From: Flavobacterium sp.
GTDB taxonomy: Bacteria > Bacteroidota > Bacteroidia > Flavobacteriales > Flavobacteriaceae
NCBI GenBank assembly: GCA_027483785.1
Contig: JAIXTU010000191.1
Location: 1 to 12,865, forward strand
Length of the DNA stretch: 12,865 nucleotides
Direction of reading: 5' to 3'
The translations under genes were made by a program, and so were the position numbers. Positions 1-6,304 of this stretch are shown one piece after another. How positions within the stretch are numbered: the stretch's first letter is position 1; each line of letters opens with the position of its first letter. The notes under the pieces are model-generated. The model was not told where the DNA came from. It was given only the letters and a program-made list of their open reading frames with translations, and ran no database searches.

Positions 1-471
1 AAAGTTCAAGAGTTGAAAAACTTAGGTAAAATTAAGCTCATAACACCAGCCGAAGTTGCTCAATTACACGGTTCGGATAGACTAGAATCGATTACAATCG
101 ACGAAAACGGAAGTCGGCGTACTCTGGTTTGCGATTACCTTATTCCGTTGTTTGGACTCACACCGAAATTGGGTCCGATTGCAAATTGGGGTTTGGAAAT
201 CGAGAAGAACGCTATTAAAGTAAACAACGCACTCGATTATCAAACCAATGTTCCGGGCATTTACGCAATTGGCGATGTGAACACGTATCCCGGCAAATTA
301 AAACTGATTTTATGTGGCTTTCACGAAGCTACCTTAATGTGTCAGAGCGTGTATCAAATACTCAATCCGGGTAAAAAGTATGTTATGAAATACACGACTG
401 TTTCGGGAATTGATGGTTTTGACGGCAGTCGAAAAGAAGCGGAAAAAGCCGTAGTAAAAGCCATCGATTAA
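1..471 (+). CDS. Ferredoxin-NADP reductase, thioredoxin-reductase-like (3' part)
   Basis: This is the C-terminal part of an FAD-dependent NAD(P)H oxidoreductase. The frame is open back to base 1, so the gene starts outside the window and the TTG at 13 is not its start. A late FAD-binding motif, PGIYAIGDV followed by NTYPGK, is encoded near 253-297. Upstream, the stretch FGLTPKLGPIANWGLEI is typical of the YumC type of ferredoxin-NADP reductase, where thioredoxin reductases have a different sequence. No CxxC redox pair is visible, but that motif would lie upstream of this fragment. Members of this family pass electrons between NADPH and ferredoxin in the cytoplasm. The next gene, 14 bases downstream, encodes a [2Fe-2S] ferredoxin, which supports this reading. 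A related flavin disulfide reductase is possible but less likely. Confidence 0.85.
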   Translation, partial: KVQELKNLGKIKLITPAEVAQLHGSDRLESITIDENGSRRTLVCDYLIPLFGLTPKLGPIANWGLEIEKNAIKVNNALDYQTNVPGIYAIGDVNTYPGKLKLILCGFHEATLMCQSVYQILNPGKKYVMKYTTVSGIDGFDGSRKEAEKAVVKAID

Positions 472-485
472 ATTCGAGAACGAGC

Positions 486-818
486 ATGGAAAACGAAATT
501 ACCTTACACATTACCGATCGCGACGGCGTTGCACACACGCTTGCCGTTCCGACCGATATGAATATGAATTTGATGGAAGTAGTTCGTGCTTACGAATTGG
601 CTCCCGAAGGAACGATTGGTATTTGCGGTGGTATGGCCATGTGCGCTTCGTGCCAATGTTATGTGCTAAACGATGTTGCACTTCCCGAAAAATCGGATGA
701 AGAAGAAGCGATGCTTAGTGAAGCGAATTTTGTTAAAGACAACAGCCGTTTGGGTTGCCAAATTCACATTACGTCCGAGATTGAAGGTTTGGCTGTTGCG
801 CTTGCGCCGGAAGAGTAA
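486..818 (+). CDS. [2Fe-2S] ferredoxin
   Basis: A 110-residue soluble electron carrier. The cluster ligands are visible as Cys47, Cys53, Cys56 and Cys91, giving the spacing C-x5-C-x2-C-x34-C of adrenodoxin-type ferredoxins rather than the C-x4-C-x2-C plant type. Cys58 is an extra cysteine beside the cluster. The loop carrying the first three ligands, GICGGMAMCASCQC, and the later RLGCQI segment are classic for the family. The length is normal. The ATG at 486 lies 14 bases after the reductase stop, so the two genes are almost certainly co-transcribed and the proteins are likely redox partners. The final electron acceptor cannot be read from this window. Confidence 0.93.
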   Translation: MENEITLHITDRDGVAHTLAVPTDMNMNLMEVVRAYELAPEGTIGICGGMAMCASCQCYVLNDVALPEKSDEEEAMLSEANFVKDNSRLGCQIHITSEIEGLAVALAPEE

Positions 819-860
819 ACGTTTGAACGTATTTTCTGCGTAAGCGATTGCAGTGAAAAC

Positions 861-953
861 AAAATGCGCTGCCATTTTATTTTTGTTTTGAGAAACGGCG
901 ACCAGCGGAAGCCGTTTTGAATACTACAAAAATAGATGGCAGCGTATTTTTTT
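861..953 (+). terminator. Long imperfect hairpin with T-run, likely ferredoxin terminator
   Basis: Bases 864-875 (ATGCGCTGCCAT) pair with 936-947 (ATGGCAGCGTAT), with one G-U wobble. After a one-base bulge, 878-885 pairs with 927-934. At the tip, AAACGGC (893-899) pairs with GCCGTTT (911-917) around an 11-base loop. The helix is followed by seven T residues (947-953). This is a plausible rho-independent terminator for the reductase-ferredoxin pair. It is far longer than a normal terminator and is T/A-flanked on both sides, so it could work in either direction. Confidence 0.6.
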
Positions 954-1040
954 GGAACGGAAAGCGCGGCGGCGGGCGTAAGGACGTATTGTTTGTTGCG
1001 CAAAATTACCCGCCGATACGCCCAAATAAAACTCTGATCA
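954..1040. other. GC-rich non-coding patch between two terminator-like hairpins
   Basis: No gene is supported here. Bases 961-1023 are about 60% G+C (38 of 63 by count), clearly above the flanking non-coding DNA. Two mutually exclusive stems are possible: GGCGGG (971-976) with CCCGCC (1009-1014), or GGGCGTA (974-980) with TACGCCC (1017-1023). No function is recognised; it may be a repeat remnant or a structured RNA segment. Confidence 0.35.
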
Positions 1041-1070
1041 AATAAAAAACGCGCCTTTAAAGAGCGCGTT
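1041..1070 (-). terminator. Rho-independent terminator of glutaryl-CoA dehydrogenase
   Basis: AACGCGC (1048-1054) pairs with GCGCGTT (1064-1070). The intervening CTTTAAAG can extend the stem. Read on the minus strand, the hairpin is followed directly by a T-rich run (the complement of 1041-1049). It begins 24 bases after the minus-strand stop codon at 1094-1096. Confidence 0.85.
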
Positions 1071-1093
1071 CTTCATTGAAAACTATGTTTCTA

Positions 1094-2272
1094 TTATTTG
1101 AAAGCCGAGTGTCCGGTGATGTCTAATCCGGTGATTAACAAGTGAATGTCGTGCGTGCCTTCGTAAGTTAGTACCGATTCGAGGTTCATCATGTGACGCA
1201 TGATGCTGTATTCGCCTGTGATTCCCATACCACCTAAAATTTGGCGTGCTTCGCGAGCGATGTTTACCGCCATTTCCACGTTATTGCGCTTTGCCATCGA
1301 AATTTGCGCCGTTGTAGCGCGGCCTTCGTTGCGGAGTACACCTAAACGCCACGTTAGCAACTGCGCTTTGGTGATTTCGGTAATCATTTCGGCTAATTTC
1401 TTTTGTTGTAATTGCGTTGCAGCGATTGGCTTGTCAAACTGAATGCGTTCTTTGGCGTAACGTAAAGCAGTGTCGTAGCAATCCATTGCCGCACCGATAG
1501 CACCCCAAGCAATTCCGTAACGCGCTGAGTCGAGGCAGCCTAGTGGCGCGCCCAAACCACTTTTATTTGGCAATAAATTTTCTTTAGGAACTTTTACATC
1601 GGCAAAAATGAGCTCGCCCGTAGCCGAAGCGCGTAACGACCATTTGTTGTGTGTTTCCGGCGTTGAGAAGCCTTCCATACCGCGCTCTACGATTAAGCCG
1701 TGAATGCGACCTTCTTCGTTTTTAGCCCAAACAACAGCGATATCGGCAAACGGAGCGTTAGAAATCCACAGTTTTGCGCCGTTTAGCAAGTAATGATCGC
1801 CCATGTCTTTGAAATTGGTAACCATACCACCAGGATTCGAACCAAAATCAGGTTCGGTTAATCCGAAGCAGCCCATCATTTCGCCGCTGGCTAATTTTGG
1901 AAGGTATTTTTGGCGTTGTTCTTCGTTTCCGTACTTCCAGATCGGATACATGACGAGCGACGATTGCACGGAAGAGGTAGAACGTACGCCTGAATCGCCG
2001 CGTTCGATTTCCTGCATGATGAGTCCGTATGAAATTTGATCTAAACCAGCTCCGCCGTATTCTTCTGGGATGTATGGCCCAAATCCGCCGATTTCGGCAA
2101 GACCTTTAATGATTTGCTTTGGGAATTCGGCTCTTTGTGCATAATCTTCGATGATGGGCGAAACTTCGCGTTTAACCCAAGCACGAGCGGCATCGCGCAC
2201 GAGTTTGTGTTCTTCGGTCAATAAATCATCTAACAAATAATAATCCGGTGCTTGGAATAAATCTGGTTTCAT
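1094..2272 (-). CDS. gcdH: Glutaryl-CoA dehydrogenase
   Basis: A 392-residue FAD-dependent acyl-CoA dehydrogenase that oxidatively decarboxylates glutaryl-CoA to crotonyl-CoA in lysine and tryptophan breakdown. The general acyl-CoA dehydrogenase fold is complete, with the FAD/substrate segments CFGLTEPDFGSNPGG (135-149) and WISNAP (169-174). Several stretches match glutaryl-CoA dehydrogenases closely: RSTSSVQSSLVMYPI with Arg97, where the family uses an arginine to bind the glutaryl carboxylate; KWSLRASATG; and YGIAWG. The catalytic base is Glu371 in the sequence TYEGTHDIH. Length is normal for the mature enzyme. The ATG at 2272 is preceded by AT-rich sequence without a Shine-Dalgarno site. 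It is a single-gene unit with its own promoter candidate and terminator. Electrons would go to electron-transfer flavoprotein, not encoded here. Confidence 0.95.
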   Translation of the reverse strand: MKPDLFQAPDYYLLDDLLTEEHKLVRDAARAWVKREVSPIIEDYAQRAEFPKQIIKGLAEIGGFGPYIPEEYGGAGLDQISYGLIMQEIERGDSGVRSTSSVQSSLVMYPIWKYGNEEQRQKYLPKLASGEMMGCFGLTEPDFGSNPGGMVTNFKDMGDHYLLNGAKLWISNAPFADIAVVWAKNEEGRIHGLIVERGMEGFSTPETHNKWSLRASATGELIFADVKVPKENLLPNKSGLGAPLGCLDSARYGIAWGAIGAAMDCYDTALRYAKERIQFDKPIAATQLQQKKLAEMITEITKAQLLTWRLGVLRNEGRATTAQISMAKRNNVEMAVNIAREARQILGGMGITGEYSIMRHMMNLESVLTYEGTHDIHLLITGLDITGHSAFK

Positions 2273-2295
2273 AGAAGTGAATTACAATTCGGCTG

Positions 2296-2303
2296 CAAAT
2301 TTA
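2296..2303 (-). promoter_or_regulatory. Candidate -7 box for gcdH (TAAATTTG)
   Basis: On the minus strand these bases read TAAATTTG, a perfect match to the Bacteroidota -7 consensus TAnnTTTG. It ends 23 bases before the gcdH ATG, implying a short 5' leader. A clear -33 TTG at the right spacing is not visible, so the call is moderate. Confidence 0.45.
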
Positions 2304-2567
2304 GCTAAACTATCTCGATTTCGTAAGGATATAACAATTGTTTTGGAATGGTTTAAGGAGCAGCGATGTAAATTCGCGCTTTTGTTTTCTAAAAAAGAAA
2401 TGAAAAAGAGATTTGGTTGGGTTCAAGACTAACAAAGAACGCACCAGAACGCGAGCAGAAGTTCATTTAATACATTTTTTGCGAGACAAGAATTTTTAAT
2501 TTATTGCTGATTCACAGATATTTACATTGATCTTATACGCTCGAGAAGCAGGATACTTTTTTAATTA
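2304..2567. other. Divergent intergenic region, no gene seen
   Basis: This AT-rich stretch separates the divergent gcdH and queuosine-transporter genes. I see no supported ORF, tRNA or strong hairpin. A short T/A symmetric run near 2384-2400 gives only a weak stem. TACATTTT at 2471-2478 resembles a -7 box on the plus strand but lacks an upstream -33 element. No preQ1-riboswitch-like sequence is visible ahead of the transporter. Confidence 0.5.
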
Positions 2568-2575
2568 TATCTTTA
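2568..2575 (+). promoter_or_regulatory. Possible -7 box for yhhQ (TATCTTTA)
   Basis: Matches TAnnTTTG at seven of eight consensus-or-free positions and ends 14 bases before the ATG at 2590. If used, transcription would begin downstream of the alternative TTG at 2527, supporting the shorter protein. No good -33 element is present. Confidence 0.25.
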
Positions 2576-2589
2576 CACAAAGCCCATTT

Positions 2590-3282
2590 ATGTTTAAAAC
2601 CAGAAAGGATTTAGTTTTTGTAATACTGTGCGGAATTTTCATAACTAATGCCGTTGTAGCAGAATTAATTGGCGGGAAGCTTATTGAAATCGGGCCGTTT
2701 GAATTTGGATCTTCTCAAATTGGGCCGTTTGTTATGAGCATCGGAATTATTCCTTGGCCGATTGTTTTTTTAACCACTGATTTAATTAATGAGTATTTTG
2801 GCAAGCAAGGAGTTCAGAAGCTATCGTTTATCACTTCGGGCTTAATTGTTTACGCTTTTATTTTGTTATTTGTTGCCATCAGCGTACCGGCAGCCAAAGG
2901 AATTTCGCCGGTTTCAGATGAGGCTTTTACTGCGGTTTTTGGCCAAAGTATGTGGATTATTGTGGGAAGTATCGCTGCTTTTTTATTGTCGCAACTCATA
3001 GACGTAACGATTTTCAATTTCGTAAAATCGAAAACAGGCGGATCGAAAATTTGGTTGCGCAGTACGGGTTCGACGGTCATTTCACAATTAATTGATTCGT
3101 TTGTAGTTTTGGGAATCGCATTTTACTTGCCCGGGAAAATCGATTTTGATACGTTTATAAGCTCGGCGCTAACAGGTTATACGTTTAAATTGTCTTTAGC
3201 GGTTTTACTAACGCCTGTAATTTATCTTGGACATTACTTGATCAGTAATTATTTAAAGAACGATCCGGCGAGGCTTTCGTAA
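2590..3282 (+). CDS. yhhQ: Queuosine precursor transporter, YhhQ family
   Basis: A 230-residue integral inner-membrane protein of the YhhQ (VUT) family, which takes up 7-deazaguanine precursors of queuosine for tRNA modification. Hydrophobic segments lie at about 7-25, 48-63, 82-100, 121-141, 163-180 and 200-220, consistent with six membrane helices. Family-typical stretches are PWPIVFLTTDLINEYFG (55-71), the SQLIDVTIFNFVK segment (134-146) and STGSTVISQLIDS (158-170). I place the start at ATG 2590; a TTG at 2527 in frame would add 21 residues that do not match the family's short N-terminus. It stands alone, with gcdH divergent and the peptidase convergent. The exact substrate (preQ0, preQ1 or queuine) cannot be told from sequence. 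Confidence 0.88.
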   Translation: MFKTRKDLVFVILCGIFITNAVVAELIGGKLIEIGPFEFGSSQIGPFVMSIGIIPWPIVFLTTDLINEYFGKQGVQKLSFITSGLIVYAFILLFVAISVPAAKGISPVSDEAFTAVFGQSMWIIVGSIAAFLLSQLIDVTIFNFVKSKTGGSKIWLRSTGSTVISQLIDSFVVLGIAFYLPGKIDFDTFISSALTGYTFKLSLAVLLTPVIYLGHYLISNYLKNDPARLS

Positions 3283-3283
3283 T

Positions 3284-3316
3284 AAAAAACGCTACTCAAT
3301 CGAGTAGCGTTTTGTT
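3284..3316. terminator. Bidirectional rho-independent terminator
   Basis: A perfect 12-bp stem, AAAACGCTACTC (3286-3297) with GAGTAGCGTTTT (3302-3313), closes an AATC tetraloop. An A-run precedes it and a T-run follows it, so it can stop transcription from both yhhQ (plus) and the peptidase (minus). It begins right after the yhhQ stop and ends 24 bases from the peptidase stop. Confidence 0.93.
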
Positions 3317-3337
3317 ATTCGTTTTCTTTCCATTTCC

Positions 3338-5446
3338 CTATTGTGGCATACCGCGGTAGCCAAAATTGTACAGGATAAATGCGTAGACATCGGTTGTTTC
3401 GTCGATTACTTTGGCAAGTGGTGTTCCTGCTCCGTGCCCTGCGTTGGTTGCGATACGGATAAGCGTTGGATTTTCTCCCGATTGTTTTGATTGTAACTCG
3501 GCCGCAAATTTGAAACTGTGAGCAGGTACTACACGATCGTCGTGATCGCCGGTTAAAATCATGGTTGCTGGGTATTGTACGCCAGCTCGTACGTTGTGCA
3601 CCGGCGAATATTTTAGAAGATAAGCTGCCATTTCTTTACTGTCGGCAACTGTACCGTAATCGTATGCCCAACCTGCACCCGCTGTAAAGGTGTGATAACG
3701 CAACATATCGAGTACACCAACTGCTGGAATTGCCACTTTGGCAACGTCTGGGCGCTGTGTCATTACTGCACCCACGAGTAATCCGCCGTTAGAACCGCCG
3801 CGCAAGGCCAATTGCTGTGGGGAAGTATATTTTTCTTTAGACAGGTATTCGGCTGCGGCAATAAAATCGTCAAATACGTTTTGTTTGTTGAATTGTCGTC
3901 CGGCGTCGTGCCATCTTTTACCGTACTCGCCGCCGCCACGAATATTGGCTACTGCGTAAATGCCTCCCATTTCGAGCCATACAGCAACGGTTGGAGAAAA
4001 TTGCGGTGTTAAGTTGATATTGAAACCTCCGTAACCGTAGAGAATTGTCGGATTACTTCCGTCTTTTCGAATACCCTTGCGGTAAGTTATAGTCATCGGA
4101 ATTTTTTCACCGTCTTTAGATACATAGAAAACTTGTTCAGAAACGTACTTATCAGGGTTGAAATTAACTTTTGGAGCTTTGAAGAGTTCTGAAGTTCCTT
4201 CCTTAATGTCGAGTTTATAGATAGCTCCTGGTGTGACGTAGTTTGTAAACGAATAGAACAAGGTTGTTTCTTTCTTTTTTGCAGAAAAACCTGAAGCCGT
4301 TCCTAAACCAGGCAGTTTTATGTTTGATATAAAATTACCGTTGTAGTCGTATTTAAAAACGGCTGTATTCGCATCTTGCAAATAGGAAGCAAAAATAAAA
4401 CCGCCGCCTGTAGACGCTGAAAGCACGTTTTCTGCAGCTTTAATAATTGTATTCCATGGCTTTGCGGGATTTTGAAGGTCGATTCGAACCACTCGTACGG
4501 TTGGAGCTTCTTTATTGGTGCTAGCAATGGCGTAGTTTCCTTCTGTGTCTAAAACATCTAAATCATATTCGAACCCTGTTTGAAGCGGAACGATTTTCCG
4601 ATCTTTACTAGTGAGGTCTATAGAATAAAGCTCGTTTCCAGAAGTAGAGTTTGCCGCTGAAATAAACAAATAACGTTGATCTTCGGTTACATACCCCCCT
4701 ACATATCGGCGTTTGATTTCTTCACCAAAAATCAGTTTATCTTTACTTTGAGGCTCCTTGAGTTTGTGGTAATAAAGCTTGTGTTGATCGGTTTTTGCAG
4801 AAAGTTCGCTGCCTTTTGGTTTGTCGTAACTCGAATAGTAAAAGCCTTCGTTTTTATACCAAGAAACGCCGCTAAATTTAACGTCTACTAATTCATTACC
4901 AATTGGTTTTCTTGTTTCTACATCAATAACGCGGATTTTTCGCCAATCGCTACCACCTTCAGAAATAGAATAGGCTACTAGGCTTCCGTCTGGAGAAAAA
5001 GACACATCTCCTAGCGACGTGGTTCCGTCTTTAGCGAAAGTATTTGGATCGAGGAAAACTTTTTCATTTCCGTTTTTGTCGATTTGAAAAAGTACAGATT
5101 GATTTTGCAATCCGTTGTTTTTATAATAGTAGGTGTAGTTTCCACGAACGAAAGGAGCCGAAACTTTCTCATAGTTCATTTTCTTTTCCAGCGCATTTCT
5201 GATTTCGTCTTTAAAGGAAATGCGCTCCAGATATTTGGCAGTAGTTTTGTTTTGCGCGATTACCCAAGCTGCGGTTTCGTCCGAACGATCGTCTTCAAGC
5301 CATCGATAGGGATCATCGACTTTTAAATCAAAATACACGTCCGATTCCGATCCTCTGCGTGTGTTTGGATATTGATATTCGCTTCTGTTCTGCGCAAGCG
5401 AGGCGAACGAAAGACCCAAGAATACAGAAATTGCCACTACTTTCAT
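3338..5446 (-). CDS. Secreted prolyl oligopeptidase (peptidase family S9A)
   Basis: A 702-residue serine peptidase that cleaves short peptides after proline. An N-terminal signal peptide of about 18 residues (MKVVAISVFLGLSFASLA, then QN) lacks a lipobox cysteine, so the mature enzyme is probably periplasmic or secreted. The N-terminal domain (PYRWLEDD near residues 46-53, then beta-propeller repeats with motifs such as VSFSPDGSLVAYS) gates access. The C-terminal alpha/beta-hydrolase domain, from about residue 420, carries the catalytic Ser552 in GGSNGG, the catalytic Asp within DHDDRVVP (634-641), and His671 in AGHGAG. The RGGGEYG segment is also typical. Length fits the family. The gene is monocistronic, with a terminator downstream and a MITE-like element about 150 bp upstream. 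The substrate is likely imported or extracellular peptides, by inference. Confidence 0.95.
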   Translation of the reverse strand: MKVVAISVFLGLSFASLAQNRSEYQYPNTRRGSESDVYFDLKVDDPYRWLEDDRSDETAAWVIAQNKTTAKYLERISFKDEIRNALEKKMNYEKVSAPFVRGNYTYYYKNNGLQNQSVLFQIDKNGNEKVFLDPNTFAKDGTTSLGDVSFSPDGSLVAYSISEGGSDWRKIRVIDVETRKPIGNELVDVKFSGVSWYKNEGFYYSSYDKPKGSELSAKTDQHKLYYHKLKEPQSKDKLIFGEEIKRRYVGGYVTEDQRYLFISAANSTSGNELYSIDLTSKDRKIVPLQTGFEYDLDVLDTEGNYAIASTNKEAPTVRVVRIDLQNPAKPWNTIIKAAENVLSASTGGGFIFASYLQDANTAVFKYDYNGNFISNIKLPGLGTASGFSAKKKETTLFYSFTNYVTPGAIYKLDIKEGTSELFKAPKVNFNPDKYVSEQVFYVSKDGEKIPMTITYRKGIRKDGSNPTILYGYGGFNINLTPQFSPTVAVWLEMGGIYAVANIRGGGEYGKRWHDAGRQFNKQNVFDDFIAAAEYLSKEKYTSPQQLALRGGSNGGLLVGAVMTQRPDVAKVAIPAVGVLDMLRYHTFTAGAGWAYDYGTVADSKEMAAYLLKYSPVHNVRAGVQYPATMILTGDHDDRVVPAHSFKFAAELQSKQSGENPTLIRIATNAGHGAGTPLAKVIDETTDVYAFILYNFGYRGMPQ

Positions 5447-5597
5447 ACGATTTAAAATTTAGTGGCAAGTTAGTAAAGAAAACGTATTAACTCGAATAGG
5501 ATTAAAAATCACTCTCAGCACGCAGTTCAACCAAAATAAAGAATGCCTTGACTGGAGATTGTCTGTCAAACCATTCTATTAAAAATGGCTTCAATAG
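5447..5597. other. Intergenic sequence upstream of the peptidase gene
   Basis: No ORF or RNA gene is supported. A degenerate -7-like box on the minus strand (TAAATTTT, 5454-5461) lies so close to the peptidase ATG that it would leave almost no leader. A 5-bp stem CCATT/AATGG near 5573-5588 is too weak to call. Confidence 0.4.
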
Positions 5598-5603
5598 TAA
5601 ATA

Positions 5604-5634
5604 ACGTGAGTTCGACATAAAAACCTTTGTTAGA
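5604..5634 (+). repeat. Left terminal inverted repeat of MITE-like element
   Basis: Begins ACGTGAGTTCGA and continues with ATAAAAA (5617-5623) and GTTAGA (5629-5634). Compared with the reverse complement of the right end, mismatches fall only at element positions 13, 21 and 23-25. Confidence 0.88.
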
Positions 5635-5696
5635 TCGCTTGAAATGAAAGCTTTAGATTGGCTACTAATAATTTCGATGCACTATTATATATAGCT

Positions 5697-5790
5697 AATC
5701 ATTTAAACAGTCGCTTACTGCGTTGTGTTTTTTTGAGATACCTTGATATCCCAAAGAAAATACGCCTTGTAATCAACTATTTAAATGATT
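5697..5790. repeat. Palindromic core of MITE-like element
   Basis: AATCATTTAAA (5697-5707) is an exact inverted copy of TTTAAATGATT (5780-5790). Pairing continues inward with about 32 of 46 positions matching and a hinge near 5743-5744. The core would form a long hairpin as DNA or RNA. Confidence 0.75.
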
Positions 5791-5821
5791 TCTAACTTTG
5801 ATTTTTATATCGAACTCACGT
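5791..5821 (-). repeat. Right terminal inverted repeat of MITE-like element
   Basis: On the minus strand it reads ACGTGAGTTCGA from 5821 inward, then ATAAAAA and GTTAGA at the same offsets as the left repeat. It is followed on the plus strand by the TAAATA duplication. Confidence 0.88.
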
Positions 5822-5839
5822 TAAATAGAATGCCGCTAA

Positions 5840-6199
5840 CTACATAAATAGTGGACGGTATTGCGGCCAGTGCTTATAGATTAAAATCGCATTAAACAAA
5901 CCAATAACTACCGCCGGAGCAATAGTGCTTGGGTGCACGTACAAGTGAAATAGCAAAATGTTGATTGAAATCGGCGCAAGTAAAATTAGGCTGAAGGCAA
6001 CCCACTTTTTTGCTAATAGAAGACCTGCAATTACAATTTCAAGAGCTCCGACAAAGGTTAGCAGATAGGAAACTTCGCCAAATGAATCCAGAAAGTCGGC
6101 TTCGGGATTGGGCAAAAACTCAAAAAATTTATTGGCTCCACTGAACAATAACACGATGCCTAAAAAAATACGAACGATTTTGGTAAACTGTGAATTCAT
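5840..6199 (-). CDS. DoxX-like family membrane protein
   Basis: A small membrane protein of 119 residues with four predicted helices at about 7-22, 44-62, 66-85 and 94-109. The first helix, RIFLGIVLLFSGANKFFEF, is the typical N-terminus of the DoxX/DoxX-like family. The segment VGALEIVIAGLLLAKKW and the pattern of short loops also fit. DoxX-type proteins are inner-membrane proteins often linked to quinone or thiol redox chemistry, but the role of this branch is not established. No cysteine is present, so a direct thiol role here is unlikely. The ATG at 6199 lacks a Shine-Dalgarno site. It appears monocistronic, 105 bases downstream of asd on the same strand. Confidence 0.8.
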   Translation of the reverse strand: MNSQFTKIVRIFLGIVLLFSGANKFFEFLPNPEADFLDSFGEVSYLLTFVGALEIVIAGLLLAKKWVAFSLILLAPISINILLFHLYVHPSTIAPAVVIGLFNAILIYKHWPQYRPLFM

Positions 6200-6304
6200 A
6201 GCGTAAACATTTTAGCGTTCAACTTAACTTAATAGGAAAATGATTAATAGTTTCCTAAATTACTAAATATTTACGAATTCAATTCACAAATAAGTATCGG
6301 ATTC

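Larger units (their letters stand above)
5598..5827. mobile_element. MITE-like foldback element with 6-bp target duplication
   Basis: The element spans 5604-5821 (218 bp) and is flanked by the direct repeat TAAATA at 5598-5603 and 5822-5827, the expected mark of transposition. It has 31-bp terminal inverted repeats matching at 26 of 31 positions and starting ACGTGAGTTCGA. It contains no ORF long enough for a transposase. A 62-base spacer follows the left repeat, while the right repeat abuts a 94-base palindromic core. It would need a transposase supplied elsewhere. The parent insertion-sequence family cannot be named with confidence from this window. Its right end lies 18 bases past the DoxX stop codon, so it may shape that gene's 3' end. 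Confidence 0.85.

Noticed and set aside
13..15. TTG at 13 as the start of the reductase gene
   Set aside because: The frame stays open to base 1 and the protein lacks the N-terminal FAD domain, so the gene simply begins outside the window.
666..1003. Minus-strand ORFs over the ferredoxin 3' end and intergenic hairpin
   Set aside because: They run through the ferredoxin gene and the inverted repeat, have biased composition and no recognisable domain.
2527..2589. TTG start adding 21 residues to the queuosine transporter
   Set aside because: The added residues do not resemble the family N-terminus, and ATG 2590 begins right before the first membrane helix.
2460..2590. preQ1 riboswitch ahead of the queuosine transporter
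   Set aside because: Transporters of this family are sometimes controlled this way, but no matching stem and A-rich tail could be found.
5697..5776. Short minus-strand reading frame inside the foldback element as a transposase remnant
   Set aside because: About 25 residues only, highly basic and with no similarity I can recognise; better explained by the palindrome.
6233..6257. TAGGAAA/TTTCCTA stem as an asd terminator or operator
   Set aside because: Only 7 bp with an 11-base AT-rich loop and no T-run on the minus strand; too weak to call.
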